Shown in pieces: positions 25,845-34,236 of a stretch of 37,831 nucleotides of DNA. Source of the stretch: Stenomitos rutilans HA7619-LM2 (GTDB lineage Bacteria > Cyanobacteriota > Cyanobacteriia > Leptolyngbyales > Leptolyngbyaceae). The notes beneath the pieces are model-generated. The model was given only the letters and a program-made list of their open reading frames with translations. It had not been told where the DNA came from and did no database searches. The stretch's first letter is position 1. Each line of letters opens with the position of its first letter. The stretch is taken from assembly GCA_019358945.1 (NCBI GenBank), contig JAHHIE010000065.1, forward strand, positions 1 through 37,831. The letters run 5' to 3'. The translations under genes were made by a program, and so were the position numbers.

Positions 25845-27215
25845 GTGACAACAGTACTCCGCGCCAGCCCCCGACGCTTCGTCAGCACTCCCTCTGTTGA
25901 ACGAGTAGCAAATCGTGCTCTACGCTATCTGCAATCCGGTTATTCGGTTCATCTACGCGGTCCGGCTGGAACAGGTAAAACGACGCTAGCGCTACATTTA
26001 GCCGATTTGCTGGCCCGCCCATTGATGCTCATCTTTGGTGACGATGAGTTTAAAACATCTGACTTGATCGGCAATCAGTCGGGCTATACCCGCAAAAAAG
26101 TGGTGGATAACTACATCCACAGCGTGGTCAAGGTCGAGGATGAACTGCGGCAAAACTGGGTTGATTCACGCCTCACGTTGGCTTGCCGGGAAGGGTTTAC
26201 CCTGGTTTACGATGAGTTCAACCGATCGCGCCCAGAGGTCAACAACGTGCTGCTGTCAGCACTCGAAGAGAAGTTGCTTGTGCTGCCACCTAGCAATAAT
26301 CGCAGCGAGTACATCCGAGTCAGTCCCAATTTTCGCGCGATTTTCACCTCAAATCCAGAAGAATACTGCGGTGTTCATGCCACTCAGGATGCGTTGATGG
26401 ATCGTCTGGTGACGATTAACATGCCTGAACCAGATGAACTGACCCAGCAAGAAATTCTGGTGCAAAAAACGGAGGTCGATCGCGCCAGTGCCTTACTCAT
26501 TGTGCGGTTAGTCAAAGAGTTCCGCATTCGCACCCACAACGAAAAATCGTCTGGTTTACGTTCCTGCTTGATGTTAGGTAAGGTCTGCCATGATCACGAG
26601 ATTTTGGCATCGCCTGGAAACGCTGACTTCCGTGACCTCTGCTTTGATGTGCTGCTGTCGCGCTCCAGTTTGCCGCTAGCGGAAACAACCAAGATTTTGT
26701 GGGAACTGCTCAACGATGCGATCGGCATTGGCCTGGTCGAAGCAGAACCAGAGGCGTGTGAACTCAACCATTCGCTCTACGATGTGGCGATCGCTCAAAC
26801 CGACACTGTAGCAGCCCAAACCGAAGCCATGACTGAAGCACTGGCTGCACTGGCGTTAGAAGCGGTCATGTCTGAGTCAGCCCTTGACTCGATCGCAGAA
26901 GATGCAAGCGCGCTAGAAGTTGAAGTGCCTGAAACACCTGACATCTCTGCACCTTCTGAGGCTGTAAATGGTTCTGAATCTGTAGCATCGTCTGAATCTG
27001 TAGAAAGCGCAGAAGCCGTCAAAAGTGCAGAGACAGAAATTCCCTATGAGCAAGAAATCCTTGCTTACCTTAAGCAGGTCAACGGGGCAAGACTTTCACA
27101 AATTGAGCGGGCGCTGGAACTCGATCGCTTCCGCACGGTTGATGTCCTTCGCCTGCTGGCAGAAAAAGGTAGCGTGATGCTGCGCGATCGGCTTTATCTC
27201 CCTACAAAAGGTTAA
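25845..27215 (+). CDS. gvpN: Gas vesicle AAA+ ATPase GvpN with C-terminal winged-helix-like domain
   Basis: GvpN is a MoxR-type AAA+ ATPase needed for enlargement of gas vesicles. Walker A GPAGTGKT is at 39-46, Walker B in [17 protein letters not shown] near 125-140, and the sensor region [16 protein letters not shown] follows. The core ends near 310. Residues about 320-395 are an acidic Ala/Glu/Ser/Val-rich linker, and residues 402-452 repeat the winged-helix-like domain found at the end of GvpC. At 456 residues it is much longer than the core enzyme. The start is GTG with AGAGG eight bases upstream. Only three bases separate it from gvpJ. Confidence 0.95.
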   Translation: MTTVLRASPRRFVSTPSVERVANRALRYLQSGYSVHLRGPAGTGKTTLALHLADLLARPLMLIFGDDEFKTSDLIGNQSGYTRKKVVDNYIHSVVKVEDELRQNWVDSRLTLACREGFTLVYDEFNRSRPEVNNVLLSALEEKLLVLPPSNNRSEYIRVSPNFRAIFTSNPEEYCGVHATQDALMDRLVTINMPEPDELTQQEILVQKTEVDRASALLIVRLVKEFRIRTHNEKSSGLRSCLMLGKVCHDHEILASPGNADFRDLCFDVLLSRSSLPLAETTKILWELLNDAIGIGLVEAEPEACELNHSLYDVAIAQTDTVAAQTEAMTEALAALALEAVMSESALDSIAEDASALEVEVPETPDISAPSEAVNGSESVASSESVESAEAVKSAETEIPYEQEILAYLKQVNGARLSQIERALELDRFRTVDVLRLLAEKGSVMLRDRLYLPTKG

Positions 27216-27218
27216 ATC

Positions 27219-27584
27219 ATGACTGCCGTTATTCCAACCAAAGCCTACCCCACAGCAACTGTGTCCACTAAAGACTCTGCACGATCGATCGCTACTGCCA
27301 CCGCAGGTTCCACACTGGCAGACGTACTCGAACGCGTGCTCGATAAAGGCATCGTCATTGCAGGCGATATTTCCGTCTCGGTTGCCACCACTGAACTACT
27401 CAACATCCGCATCCGCCTACTCATTGCCTCTGTGGATAAAGCGAAGGAGATGGGTATTAACTGGTGGGAGAATAATCCTCATTTCAGCGCCCAATCTCAA
27501 AATTTAATCGAAGCGAACCAGCAGTTGATGCAGCGAGTGGAGAGCCTGGAGTCAGAGTTGCGATCGCTCCGTCCCGCCAGCTAG
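27219..27584 (+). CDS. gvpJ: Gas vesicle minor shell protein GvpJ
   Basis: A GvpA paralogue used in nucleation or at the tips of the shell. The 121 residues comprise a Thr/Ala/Ser-rich N-terminus (1-31), a GvpA-like core (about 32-72, TLADVLERVLDKGIVIAGDISVSV and then RIRLLIASVDKA) and a helical charged C-terminal tail (about 90-117) with heptad-like spacing. The longer tail and core substitutions distinguish it from GvpA. It begins three bases after gvpN, so the two are translationally coupled. Confidence 0.93.
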   Translation: MTAVIPTKAYPTATVSTKDSARSIATATAGSTLADVLERVLDKGIVIAGDISVSVATTELLNIRIRLLIASVDKAKEMGINWWENNPHFSAQSQNLIEANQQLMQRVESLESELRSLRPAS

Positions 27585-27587
27585 GAA

Positions 27588-27610
27588 GCGGTCAGCAGTC
27601 AGCAGTCAGC
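27588..27610. repeat. AGTCAGC tandem repeat after gvpJ
   Basis: Three copies of a heptamer-type unit (GTCAGCA) directly after the gvpJ stop codon, of the same class as the other intergenic arrays in the window. Confidence 0.6.
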
Positions 27611-27719
27611 GAAAAGGCTGGAGGCTGAACTTAAGGCTCAAAATTCAAACTAATTAGCAAGAACCGTTGATCGAAAAATCGACGAAGATAGAGGCAGGCA
27701 ACTATACCTGGCAAACCGA

Positions 27720-28181
27720 GTGACCGCTTCTGATCTCCCGCTTCAAGCCCTCTCAACCACACCCAAAGCCAGTAAAGATGCTGGCTTGGCTCCCCTCTTG
27801 CTAACCGTCGTAGAGCTTGTGCGCCAACTAATGGAGGCACAAGTGATCCGTCGGATGGAAGTGGGCGAGCTAAATGATGAAGACCTCGATCGTGCTGCCG
27901 AAAGCCTCCGCAAGCTAGAAGAACAAGTTGTTGAAATTTGCCACATTTTTGACATTGATCCGGCAGATCTCAACATTGACCTCGGTGAAATTGGCACCCT
28001 TCTACCTAAGACGGGCGGCTACTATCCCGGTGAGAATACTGCCAACCCAACGATTTTGGAACTCCTCGATCGCCTCTTAAATACAGGTGTCGTACTGCAA
28101 GGAAATGTTGATTTGGGACTAGCAGACATAGACCTGATTCACGCCAAACTTCAGCTAGTGCTCACCGCGAAGCCGCTTTAG
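27720..28181 (+). CDS. gvpK: Gas vesicle protein GvpK with GvpA-like C-terminus
   Basis: A 153-residue GvpK: core motif APLLLTVVELVRQLMEAQVIRRM and then LRKLEEQVVEICHIFDIDPADLNIDLGEIG, a conserved cytoplasmic assembly factor. The last 45 residues (about 108-152, NPTILELLDRLLNTGVVLQGNVDL and on) read like a second GvpA-type unit, comparable with the GvpA and GvpJ cores. This arrangement is the usual one for cyanobacterial GvpK as I recall it. The start is GTG. It is preceded by a 135-base gap with repeats and followed by the CPBP protease gene. Confidence 0.93.
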   Translation: MTASDLPLQALSTTPKASKDAGLAPLLLTVVELVRQLMEAQVIRRMEVGELNDEDLDRAAESLRKLEEQVVEICHIFDIDPADLNIDLGEIGTLLPKTGGYYPGENTANPTILELLDRLLNTGVVLQGNVDLGLADIDLIHAKLQLVLTAKPL

Positions 28182-28288
28182 GGGACAGGACATAAGAAAA
28201 TTTTATTAAGATGTGTTAAGTCGCTCAAGCGGTTGCAGGGAAAGCATTTCAAGACCATCCTTTAAATACTATAGGGAGGCAGTAAGCA

Positions 28289-28972
28289 TTGAAAAAGCTT
28301 GAGAGATGGGTAGAGAGAGCCTCCCCAAGATTTGAATTTCTTGTAATAGTTATTGTTGCGTTTGGTTATCTTTCGATTAGCTCTTTGTTCTCTCTCTTCT
28401 CCGAACCTCACAAAGTTTTTATTACGGAAAGAAGCTTAATATCTCTACTGCTCTATGAGATCGCTGTGCTTCTTATCCTTGGTTGGTTTTTGAAGAAACG
28501 TGGCTGGATCTTGGCACAGCTTGGAGTTATACCAAGCTGGAAGTCAACAGTGGTGGTGGCTGGACTTATTCCAGCAGTTTATGTCACATATGTTCTGATT
28601 TGGATTGCTTTAGCAGTACTATTTCCTGAAATTCAAGCAATTAATCAGAATAAAGCTCTTTCCACAGCAGGCATTAGTCTATGGACAATAGTTTGTGCCT
28701 CTGTCATTAATCCAGTGTTTGAGGAGATTTTTGTTTGTGGTTACATCATTCATTTCTTGAAGAAATCAAAGAATCTCTGGATCGCTGTAATGAGTAGTAC
28801 CTTAATTAGAACGCTGTATCATCTATATCAACCTATTCACGGTATTGTAGCTATTTTTTCTCTGGGTCTTGTTTTTGGATTGTTTTATGCTAAAACCAAT
28901 CGGTTGTGGTCGTTAGTGGTTGTACACGCAATTTTCGATTTGTACGGTCTACTGAATCTTAACCATAATTAG
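28289..28972 (+). CDS. CPBP-type intramembrane protease homologue inside the gvp cluster
   Basis: A 227-residue membrane protein of the CPBP (CAAX protease/bacteriocin-processing) family. Hydrophobic spans lie near 18-38, 47-67, 78-103, 128-146, 158-175, 182-200 and 205-225. Motif 1 reads FEEIFVCGYI, where the usual EExxxRG has Cys in place of Arg. Motif 2 has a His in TLYHLYQP and motif 3 is VVHAIFDLYG. Catalytic Glu and His are therefore kept but the Arg is not. The start is TTG with GGGAGG nine bases upstream. The gene is clearly more A/T-rich than its gvp neighbours and lacks HIP1 sites, which suggests recent acquisition. A role in gas vesicles is not known. Confidence 0.85.
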   Translation: MKKLERWVERASPRFEFLVIVIVAFGYLSISSLFSLFSEPHKVFITERSLISLLLYEIAVLLILGWFLKKRGWILAQLGVIPSWKSTVVVAGLIPAVYVTYVLIWIALAVLFPEIQAINQNKALSTAGISLWTIVCASVINPVFEEIFVCGYIIHFLKKSKNLWIAVMSSTLIRTLYHLYQPIHGIVAIFSLGLVFGLFYAKTNRLWSLVVVHAIFDLYGLLNLNHN

Positions 28973-29216
28973 TATTGAAAAGAAGATTTATTCGGCGGTA
29001 GCCACTTTTAGACAATAATCACAATGTGGCACTGTTAAGAATTTAGGACGTTATGCAATGTAACTGCGCCAGTGTGCAGAGTGATGAAATCTACACTCTT
29101 TAAGAAGTTGAGCGTTAGAGAGTAATTGAGAAGGGAACTCTAAAGCTAGATGTCGATCGAATGCAACGCGATCGCGCTAACGAATTCCTTTTGCCCCCTT
29201 TCCTAGACCTTGCCCC

Positions 29217-29960
29217 ATGACAAATAGACTCTATCTTTACGGTATTTTTCCTGCTCCTGGCCCACAAAATCTCCATCTCGAAGGCTTGGACAAGCAGCCT
29301 GTACATACAGAAGTCGTCGATAACTTCACTTTTCTGTACTCAGAAGCGCAGCAAGAGCGTTACCTGGCAAGTCGGCGCAACTTGCTGGGGCACGAAAAAG
29401 TGTTGGAACAGGTGATGGAAGTGGGCTATCGGACGCTGTTGCCGCTTCAGTTTGGTCTCGTCATTGAAGATTGGAACACGGTGACGAAACAGTTGACTGC
29501 ACCCTATGGTCAGGGCTTAGAGAAGCTGTTCACAAAATTGAATGGGCAGCGTGAGGTTGGAGTAAAGGTGTTTTGGGAAGCCGATCGTGAACTGCAACTA
29601 CTCCTAGAAGAGAACGAGACCTTGAGAGAAAAGCGAGACAATCTGGAAGGGCGAACGCTGGGCATGGATGAAGTGGTTTCCATCGGTCAGGCGATCGAAC
29701 GTGCGATGGAAGCCCGTAAACAAGCGATCATCCAAACCTTTCGTGAAACCCTGAACCCACTGGCGAACGATCGGGTTGAGAACGATACCCTCACCGAGTC
29801 GATGATTTTCAACGCCGCCTATCTCATTCCGTGGGAAACAGAATCAGACTTTAGCCAACAAGTAGAAGCCCTCGACCATCAATTTGATAGCCGCCTCAAA
29901 ATTCGCTACAACAACTTCACTGCACCATTTAACTTTGCCCAACTCGATCGGTTGGAGTAG
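29217..29960 (+). CDS. gvpF: Gas vesicle protein GvpF/GvpL
   Basis: A 247-residue GvpF/L family protein, an accessory factor that contacts GvpA early in assembly. The family opening RLYLYGIFPAPGP, the RTLLPLQFGLV motif in the first domain, the VGVKVFWEA strand in the middle and SMIFNAAYLIPWE near the end are present. The central coiled segment (ELQLLLEENETLREKRDNLEG) and the ferredoxin-like ends fit the known two-domain GvpF fold. GvpF and GvpL cannot be told apart here with certainty. It follows the CPBP gene by 244 bases, so it may have its own promoter. Confidence 0.92.
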   Translation: MTNRLYLYGIFPAPGPQNLHLEGLDKQPVHTEVVDNFTFLYSEAQQERYLASRRNLLGHEKVLEQVMEVGYRTLLPLQFGLVIEDWNTVTKQLTAPYGQGLEKLFTKLNGQREVGVKVFWEADRELQLLLEENETLREKRDNLEGRTLGMDEVVSIGQAIERAMEARKQAIIQTFRETLNPLANDRVENDTLTESMIFNAAYLIPWETESDFSQQVEALDHQFDSRLKIRYNNFTAPFNFAQLDRLE

Positions 29961-30136
29961 TTGTTAGTTTTTAATTGTTGGTTGTTAGAGAAAGGGAAGT
30001 CAGGATCCAGGAGTCAGAAGTTGATGATCAGCAACGAAGATCAATCTAAATGACTAACAACTCTTTTGATAACTCAACGGTCTTTACAACTAAAACTCTT
30101 CTAACTCAAAACTCAGACTCAAAACTTCCCCTTCCT

Positions 30137-30397
30137 ATGCTCTTCAAACTCCTCTTTGCTCCCGTTACAGGCATCGGCTGGATTGCTGAACAAATTCAAC
30201 AGCGTGCCGATGCTGAACTTGACGACACCGAAAATCTCAGCAAACGACTTTTGGCACTTCAACTCGCTTTTGATATGGGCGATATTCCCGAAGATGAGTT
30301 CGAGGCACAGGAGGAAGAGTTACTGATGGCAATTCAGGCAGTTGAAGATAATCTGCGTGCTGAGGCCGCTTTGGAAGCAGAGGTAGAAATGGGCTAA
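30137..30397 (+). CDS. gvpG: Gas vesicle protein GvpG
   Basis: An 86-residue helical accessory protein. MLFKLLFAPVTGIGWIAEQI is the standard GvpG N-terminus, followed by a Leu/Asp/Glu-rich helix (LQLAFDMGDIPEDEFEAQEEELL) and an acidic tail. The frame is open to 30050, but the additional 29 codons there are Asn/Ser/Thr-rich, translate an ACTCAAAACT-type repeat and do not match the family, so ATG 30137 is chosen. It is the last gvp gene visible; gvpV and gvpW, which often follow, are absent from this window. Confidence 0.9.
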   Translation: MLFKLLFAPVTGIGWIAEQIQQRADAELDDTENLSKRLLALQLAFDMGDIPEDEFEAQEEELLMAIQAVEDNLRAEAALEAEVEMG

Positions 30398-30509
30398 CTC
30401 GTGCCAGCAATTGATCAGTTAAATTTGCAGGGAAAAGCTTTTAGGTAAGCTTTCGATCGCTCACTCCTTAAATCATTTTTAATTTAATTACACTTAATGA
30501 CTTACTTAT

Positions 30510-30538
30510 ACCAGTTTCCTACGTCAGCGGAAATTGGT
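30510..30538. repeat. Inverted repeat upstream of the NACHT gene
   Basis: ACCAGTTTCC/GGAAATTGGT pair over 10 bp (arms 30510-30519 and 30529-30538, one G-T), loop of nine bases. It sits between gvpG and the NACHT gene and could be a terminator for the gvp operon or an interspersed palindrome. The rest of the 261-base gap shows no gene. Confidence 0.55.
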
Positions 30539-30658
30539 GTAAGAACCTGACTTGTAGCTATTTTCCACTTCTGGCTCCTGGTTTCTGACTTCCACTATAT
30601 CTGTACACGAACGCATTTCTGAGCTAGTTTCGAGGCAGCGATCGCAGGAAGACAGGCA

Positions 30659-33541
30659 ATGCTGACCAAGCTTTGGGCGTTTCTCAACACCGACATCCAG
30701 GATTTGAATTGGAAACAAACGGCAGAGGTGACAAAAACTGGCACCGATGCTGCGAAAGCGGTGTTTGATCTGGCAAAAACGGTCAAAGAGCAACAGCCTA
30801 AGGTGGAAACGCTGAAGCCCTATATCGAGCAGATTTCCTCCTTGCTGGATGTGCTGAATGCGCCCTTTGCTCAGATTGTGAAAGACGCAGTTCCCTTCGC
30901 GCCCCTTGCCATCACGATTTTGAAGCTGGTGTGTGACTACACCCACAAAGAGCCGAGCCTGGAGCAATGCGTGGCTCTGGTCAGTCAGATTGCCTACCTG
31001 GAAAGTTTGCAGACTGTTCTGAAAGAAACGCCCGACTTACTGGATCGATTGGGGGACGCTCCAGTTTCAGACACGATCGCTCAGCAAATTAAAACCCTGG
31101 GCGATCTGAACATTGACGATCGGGAGGCTCACAAAGCCATCCTTTCCTTTCACGAGTCGAAGCTAGCGGCTGCATTTAACACCGTTCTACAGGTGCGGTT
31201 GCAGCAAGCGGGATTGGAGGCAACGGAGGCTCAAACGCTCACCGATCGCGTGGCTCGGAAGACCGACGAATACATGCAACCTGCCTTGGCTCAAGTCGGT
31301 GATGGGGTCAAACGTCTGGTGGAGTGGTATCGCGTCGGTGGGCGCGAGGTGCTGGAGAAATACCTCAGCATTGATGATTATCTGGCGCAGCAAATTCAAA
31401 CTCGTCCGCTGGAAAAGGTCTTTGCGGAGAACTTCACGTTTCGGGATATCTACGTGCCGTTGAACGCGCAGTTCATTCAGCAAAATGGCGAGGTGGATGA
31501 GGACAAAGAACCTGTTGCGCTAGAGCAGTGGGCGAAGGCATTGCTCAATGATGACCAGAAGCGCGATCGCGTCATGTTCATTCAGGGCGGCCCTGGACGG
31601 GGGAAGAGTGTGTTTTGCCGGATGTTTGCGGATTGGGTGCGGCAGTACGAGCATCCCCGCTGGACACCGATTCTCATTCGCCTGCGCGACATCCGCACGC
31701 TAGAGAAAGACTTTGAAGAAACTCTCCGTAAAGCCGTCGATCGCGACTTTGCCCGCAACGATCCGGGCTGGCTGACCGATCGCAATATCCGTTTTCTGTT
31801 TCTGCTCGATGGCTTCGATGAACTGCTGATGGAAGGCAGAACCAGCGGTGGGTTGGAAGAATTTCTGAAGCAGGTGGGCAGGTTCCAGGAGAGCTGCAAA
31901 GACAATGGGGAGAAGGTCCATCGGGTAATGATTACGGGGCGATCGCTCTCCCTCCAGAGCATCGAACGCCTGATGCCTGCCAACCTGGAACGGGTCGAAC
32001 TGCTGCCGATGGATGACGCGCTTCAGGAACGGTGGTTTACCCAATGGGGCAAACTGATTGCCGCCGATCCGGTTCATCTCAAGACACTGTTGCAGGACGA
32101 ACGCTTACCCGATCGGGTGCGAGAACTGGCGCGGGAACCGTTGTTGCTCTATCTGCTTGCCGCCATGCACCGGGATGGGGAATTTAAGCTGGAGATGTTT
32201 GAAGGTGCGGCAGGAGCCAAAGCCAGAGATTTGATTTACAGCCGCACGATCGATTGGGTGCTGACCAAACAGCGTCCAGAGTGGCTCAACCAGGATATCA
32301 CCGCACTGCAAACGGAAAGTCTCCGCCGCATCCTGGAAGAAGCCGGATTGTGTGTGGTGCAGTCCGGTGGTGAGTGTGCCCCCGTCAAAATGATCGAAGA
32401 CCGTTTAAAGGGAGATGACGAAGCAAAAAGACTGTTAGAGGAAGCACGGGCACGCCTCCAGGGTGATCCACTGAGAAACGCCCTGGCTGCTTTCTACCTA
32501 CAGCCCGGACGGATAGGCAGTGGCTCGGTTGAGTTTGCCCACAAGAGCTTTGGTGAGTATTTGTGCGCCGGACGAATTAAAGAGAGCTTAGCAGACTGGG
32601 CACAACCCGGCATCCGACGGCAGGAGTTTTACATCCCGACGGAACAAATGGACTGGGAGATTTACGACCTGCTGGGCTTTGGTGGGTTAACGCCCGAAAT
32701 CGTGGAATACATCACCGCCTATTTCGATCTCTGCTCAGACCTGTTTGACGCTGAGAAAATCGTGCGCCTGTTCAAACGCCTGGAGCATTTCTATGTGCGC
32801 TGGTGCGACGGCGAATTTATCGATGCACCACCGGAGAACCTGCCGCAGAAGAAGATGCGGCTGTTGAAGGAGCAATTGAGCGATCGCGAAAAGCCCCTAG
32901 GACAACGCCAGGTAGATGTCTATACCGGACTCAACGTGATGATTCTGCTGCTGGAACTGCACCGCTATGCCGACGATCGAGATGAGTTGAAGAAGCAAAT
33001 TATCTTTTACCTCAGCAGACAAATCTCAGGAAAGAACCATCCAGGGCGATTACTTAAAGTCATCCATTACAGCGAATGCCTTGATTTTGAAACCTTCACT
33101 GATCTTGCTGGTCCTTTTTTCTCCCTTGCGAACCTTGTCCGTGTCTTCTTATTTAGTACCAACCTATCCGGCGCTAACCTGTCTGGTGCCGACCTCTTTT
33201 GTGCTGATCTCTCTAATGCTGACCTATCCGGCGCTAACCTGTCTGGTGCCAATCTCTTTGATGCTGACCTATCCGGTGCCGATCTCTCTAGTGCTAGCCT
33301 TTCTGGTGCCTATCTCCTTAGTGCTAACTTGTCCGGTGCCAATCTCTTTGATGCTGACTTGTCCGGTGCTGACCTCTCTATTGCTCATCTGCTCCATACC
33401 ACTCTTATAGAAGCTGATCTTAGTAGGGCTAATCTTGAAGATATTTCCTGGAATGATCAGATAAACTGGGAGGGTGTGCAAGGGTTAGAGACAGCGGTGA
33501 ATGTGCCAGAGGCACTGAAGCGGCAGTTGGGGTTGGAGTGA
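30659..33541 (+). CDS. NACHT-domain STAND NTPase with C-terminal pentapeptide repeats
   Basis: A 960-residue protein. Residues 1-250 are helical with no recognised domain. The NACHT NTPase has Walker A GGPGRGKS at 310-317 and Walker B FLFLLDGFDEL with acids at 384, 387 and 388, followed by ITGRSLSLQ (sensor-like) and a helical region with ELAREPLLLYLL and the HKSFGEYLCAGR segment typical of NACHT/winged-helix proteins. Residues about 826-926 are pentapeptide repeats (A[DN]L[SF]x), a likely beta-helix ligand or sensor surface. STAND proteins of this plan include bacterial NLR-like antiphage systems, where the C-terminus senses and the N-terminus kills; that role here is inference, since the N-terminal effector is unidentified. 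The start has AGGAAG eight bases upstream. It stands alone in its transcription unit. Confidence 0.88.
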   Translation: MLTKLWAFLNTDIQDLNWKQTAEVTKTGTDAAKAVFDLAKTVKEQQPKVETLKPYIEQISSLLDVLNAPFAQIVKDAVPFAPLAITILKLVCDYTHKEPSLEQCVALVSQIAYLESLQTVLKETPDLLDRLGDAPVSDTIAQQIKTLGDLNIDDREAHKAILSFHESKLAAAFNTVLQVRLQQAGLEATEAQTLTDRVARKTDEYMQPALAQVGDGVKRLVEWYRVGGREVLEKYLSIDDYLAQQIQTRPLEKVFAENFTFRDIYVPLNAQFIQQNGEVDEDKEPVALEQWAKALLNDDQKRDRVMFIQGGPGRGKSVFCRMFADWVRQYEHPRWTPILIRLRDIRTLEKDFEETLRKAVDRDFARNDPGWLTDRNIRFLFLLDGFDELLMEGRTSGGLEEFLKQVGRFQESCKDNGEKVHRVMITGRSLSLQSIERLMPANLERVELLPMDDALQERWFTQWGKLIAADPVHLKTLLQDERLPDRVRELAREPLLLYLLAAMHRDGEFKLEMFEGAAGAKARDLIYSRTIDWVLTKQRPEWLNQDITALQTESLRRILEEAGLCVVQSGGECAPVKMIEDRLKGDDEAKRLLEEARARLQGDPLRNALAAFYLQPGRIGSGSVEFAHKSFGEYLCAGRIKESLADWAQPGIRRQEFYIPTEQMDWEIYDLLGFGGLTPEIVEYITAYFDLCSDLFDAEKIVRLFKRLEHFYVRWCDGEFIDAPPENLPQKKMRLLKEQLSDREKPLGQRQVDVYTGLNVMILLLELHRYADDRDELKKQIIFYLSRQISGKNHPGRLLKVIHYSECLDFETFTDLAGPFFSLANLVRVFLFSTNLSGANLSGADLFCADLSNADLSGANLSGANLFDADLSGADLSSASLSGAYLLSANLSGANLFDADLSGADLSIAHLLHTTLIEADLSRANLEDISWNDQINWEGVQGLETAVNVPEALKRQLGLE

Positions 33542-33600
33542 GGGGAAGGCAGAGGGCAGGAGGCAGAGGGCAGAAGGCAGGGGGAGCGGAGGGAGCGGGA
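33542..33600. repeat. Purine-rich GGCAGAGG-type tandem repeats
   Basis: Degenerate tandem units of G(G)CAGAGG/AGGCAG immediately after the NACHT gene, then GGAGCGGA units. It is intergenic, between convergent genes, with no coding character. Confidence 0.6.
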
Positions 33601-33628
33601 AGAACTCGAAACTAACTTATGGCGGTTG

Positions 33629-34000
33629 TCACGAGCGGAAGTCGTCTTCATCATAGAATTCTGCAATGACGGTTCTGATTTCTGCTGCTTCAACATCCGT
33701 TTGGTCAGACTTTGAATAAATCAGCAGGAGTAGGACATTGGATGGTGATTCAACCTGATAAAGCAATCGATAGCCTGCGCTTTTGCCTTTCTGAATATCG
33801 CTGTTTTTGATCCGCACTTTGAATACGGTTTACCCAGTTCCTGAAATGCGATCGCCCGGAACGTTACCAGCTTCAAGTTGTTGAATCACAGGTTGGATAT
33901 CGGCTTGAACCTGACGGTAGCGTTTAGCCAAAGCACGAACCTGTCGCAGAAAGTCATCAGTAAAGCGAACTTGTATAACTGGTGGTTCACTCGACGTCAA
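33629..34000 (-). pseudogene. RelE/ParE-type toxin broken by an in-frame TAA
   Basis: One continuous frame of 123 sense and stop codons with a single TAA at 33830-33832. Before it: VIQVRFTDDFLRQVRALAKRYRQ and IQQLEAGNVPGDRISGTG. After it: TVFKVRIKNSDIQKGKSAGYR, LLYQV and IYSKSDQTDVE. Joined, these form a complete RelE-fold toxin; family members usually have a tyrosine where the TAA stands, so a TAC or TAT to TAA change explains it. The likely start is the TTG at 34000, overlapping the antitoxin's end. The toxin would be an mRNA interferase. Truncated as it stands, it lacks the basic catalytic core, so it is probably inactive. Confidence 0.75.
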
Positions 34001-34232
34001 GACTGTCCCATAACTCCGAAACAGGACGAGTTTTACCCACTTTGGCATCCTGCAAAGACTGACGTAAGCTCTCTAATATTTTCTCGTTTGGTTCATCATC
34101 TTCATCACGTTCGGTAGCCTCTGGGATCAGTACAATGACCTCAACTCGGCTATTTTGATTCATGACTAACGGCGTATCTAAAGCCAACTGTCCTTGCTGA
34201 TCAACGGTTGCCATCACCTTAATTGCTTTCAT
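33987..34232 (-). CDS. Antitoxin of the RelE-like toxin (RelN-type)
   Basis: An 81-residue protein starting MKAIKVMATVDQQGQLALD, a short beta-rich N-terminal segment as in AbrB/SpoVT-like or RelN-type antitoxins, then an acidic helical C-terminal region (EATERDEDDEPNEKILESL and a final SELWDSLDVE) suited to wrapping and neutralising a toxin. Its end overlaps the start of the toxin frame by 14 bases, the usual coupling for such pairs. ATG at 34232 is preferred over upstream in-frame starts because those 13 codons overlap the preceding gene. Synechocystis relN is the best-known cyanobacterial relative; that comparison is from memory. The antitoxin itself is intact although the toxin is broken. 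Confidence 0.78.
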   Translation of the reverse strand: MKAIKVMATVDQQGQLALDTPLVMNQNSRVEVIVLIPEATERDEDDEPNEKILESLRQSLQDAKVGKTRPVSELWDSLDVE

Positions 34233-34236
34233 CGGT

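Noticed and set aside
33081..33410. A 109-codon plus-strand open frame within the pentapeptide region
   Set aside because: It lies in another frame of the NACHT gene and its hydrophobic repeats are a by-product of the tandem pentapeptide codons.
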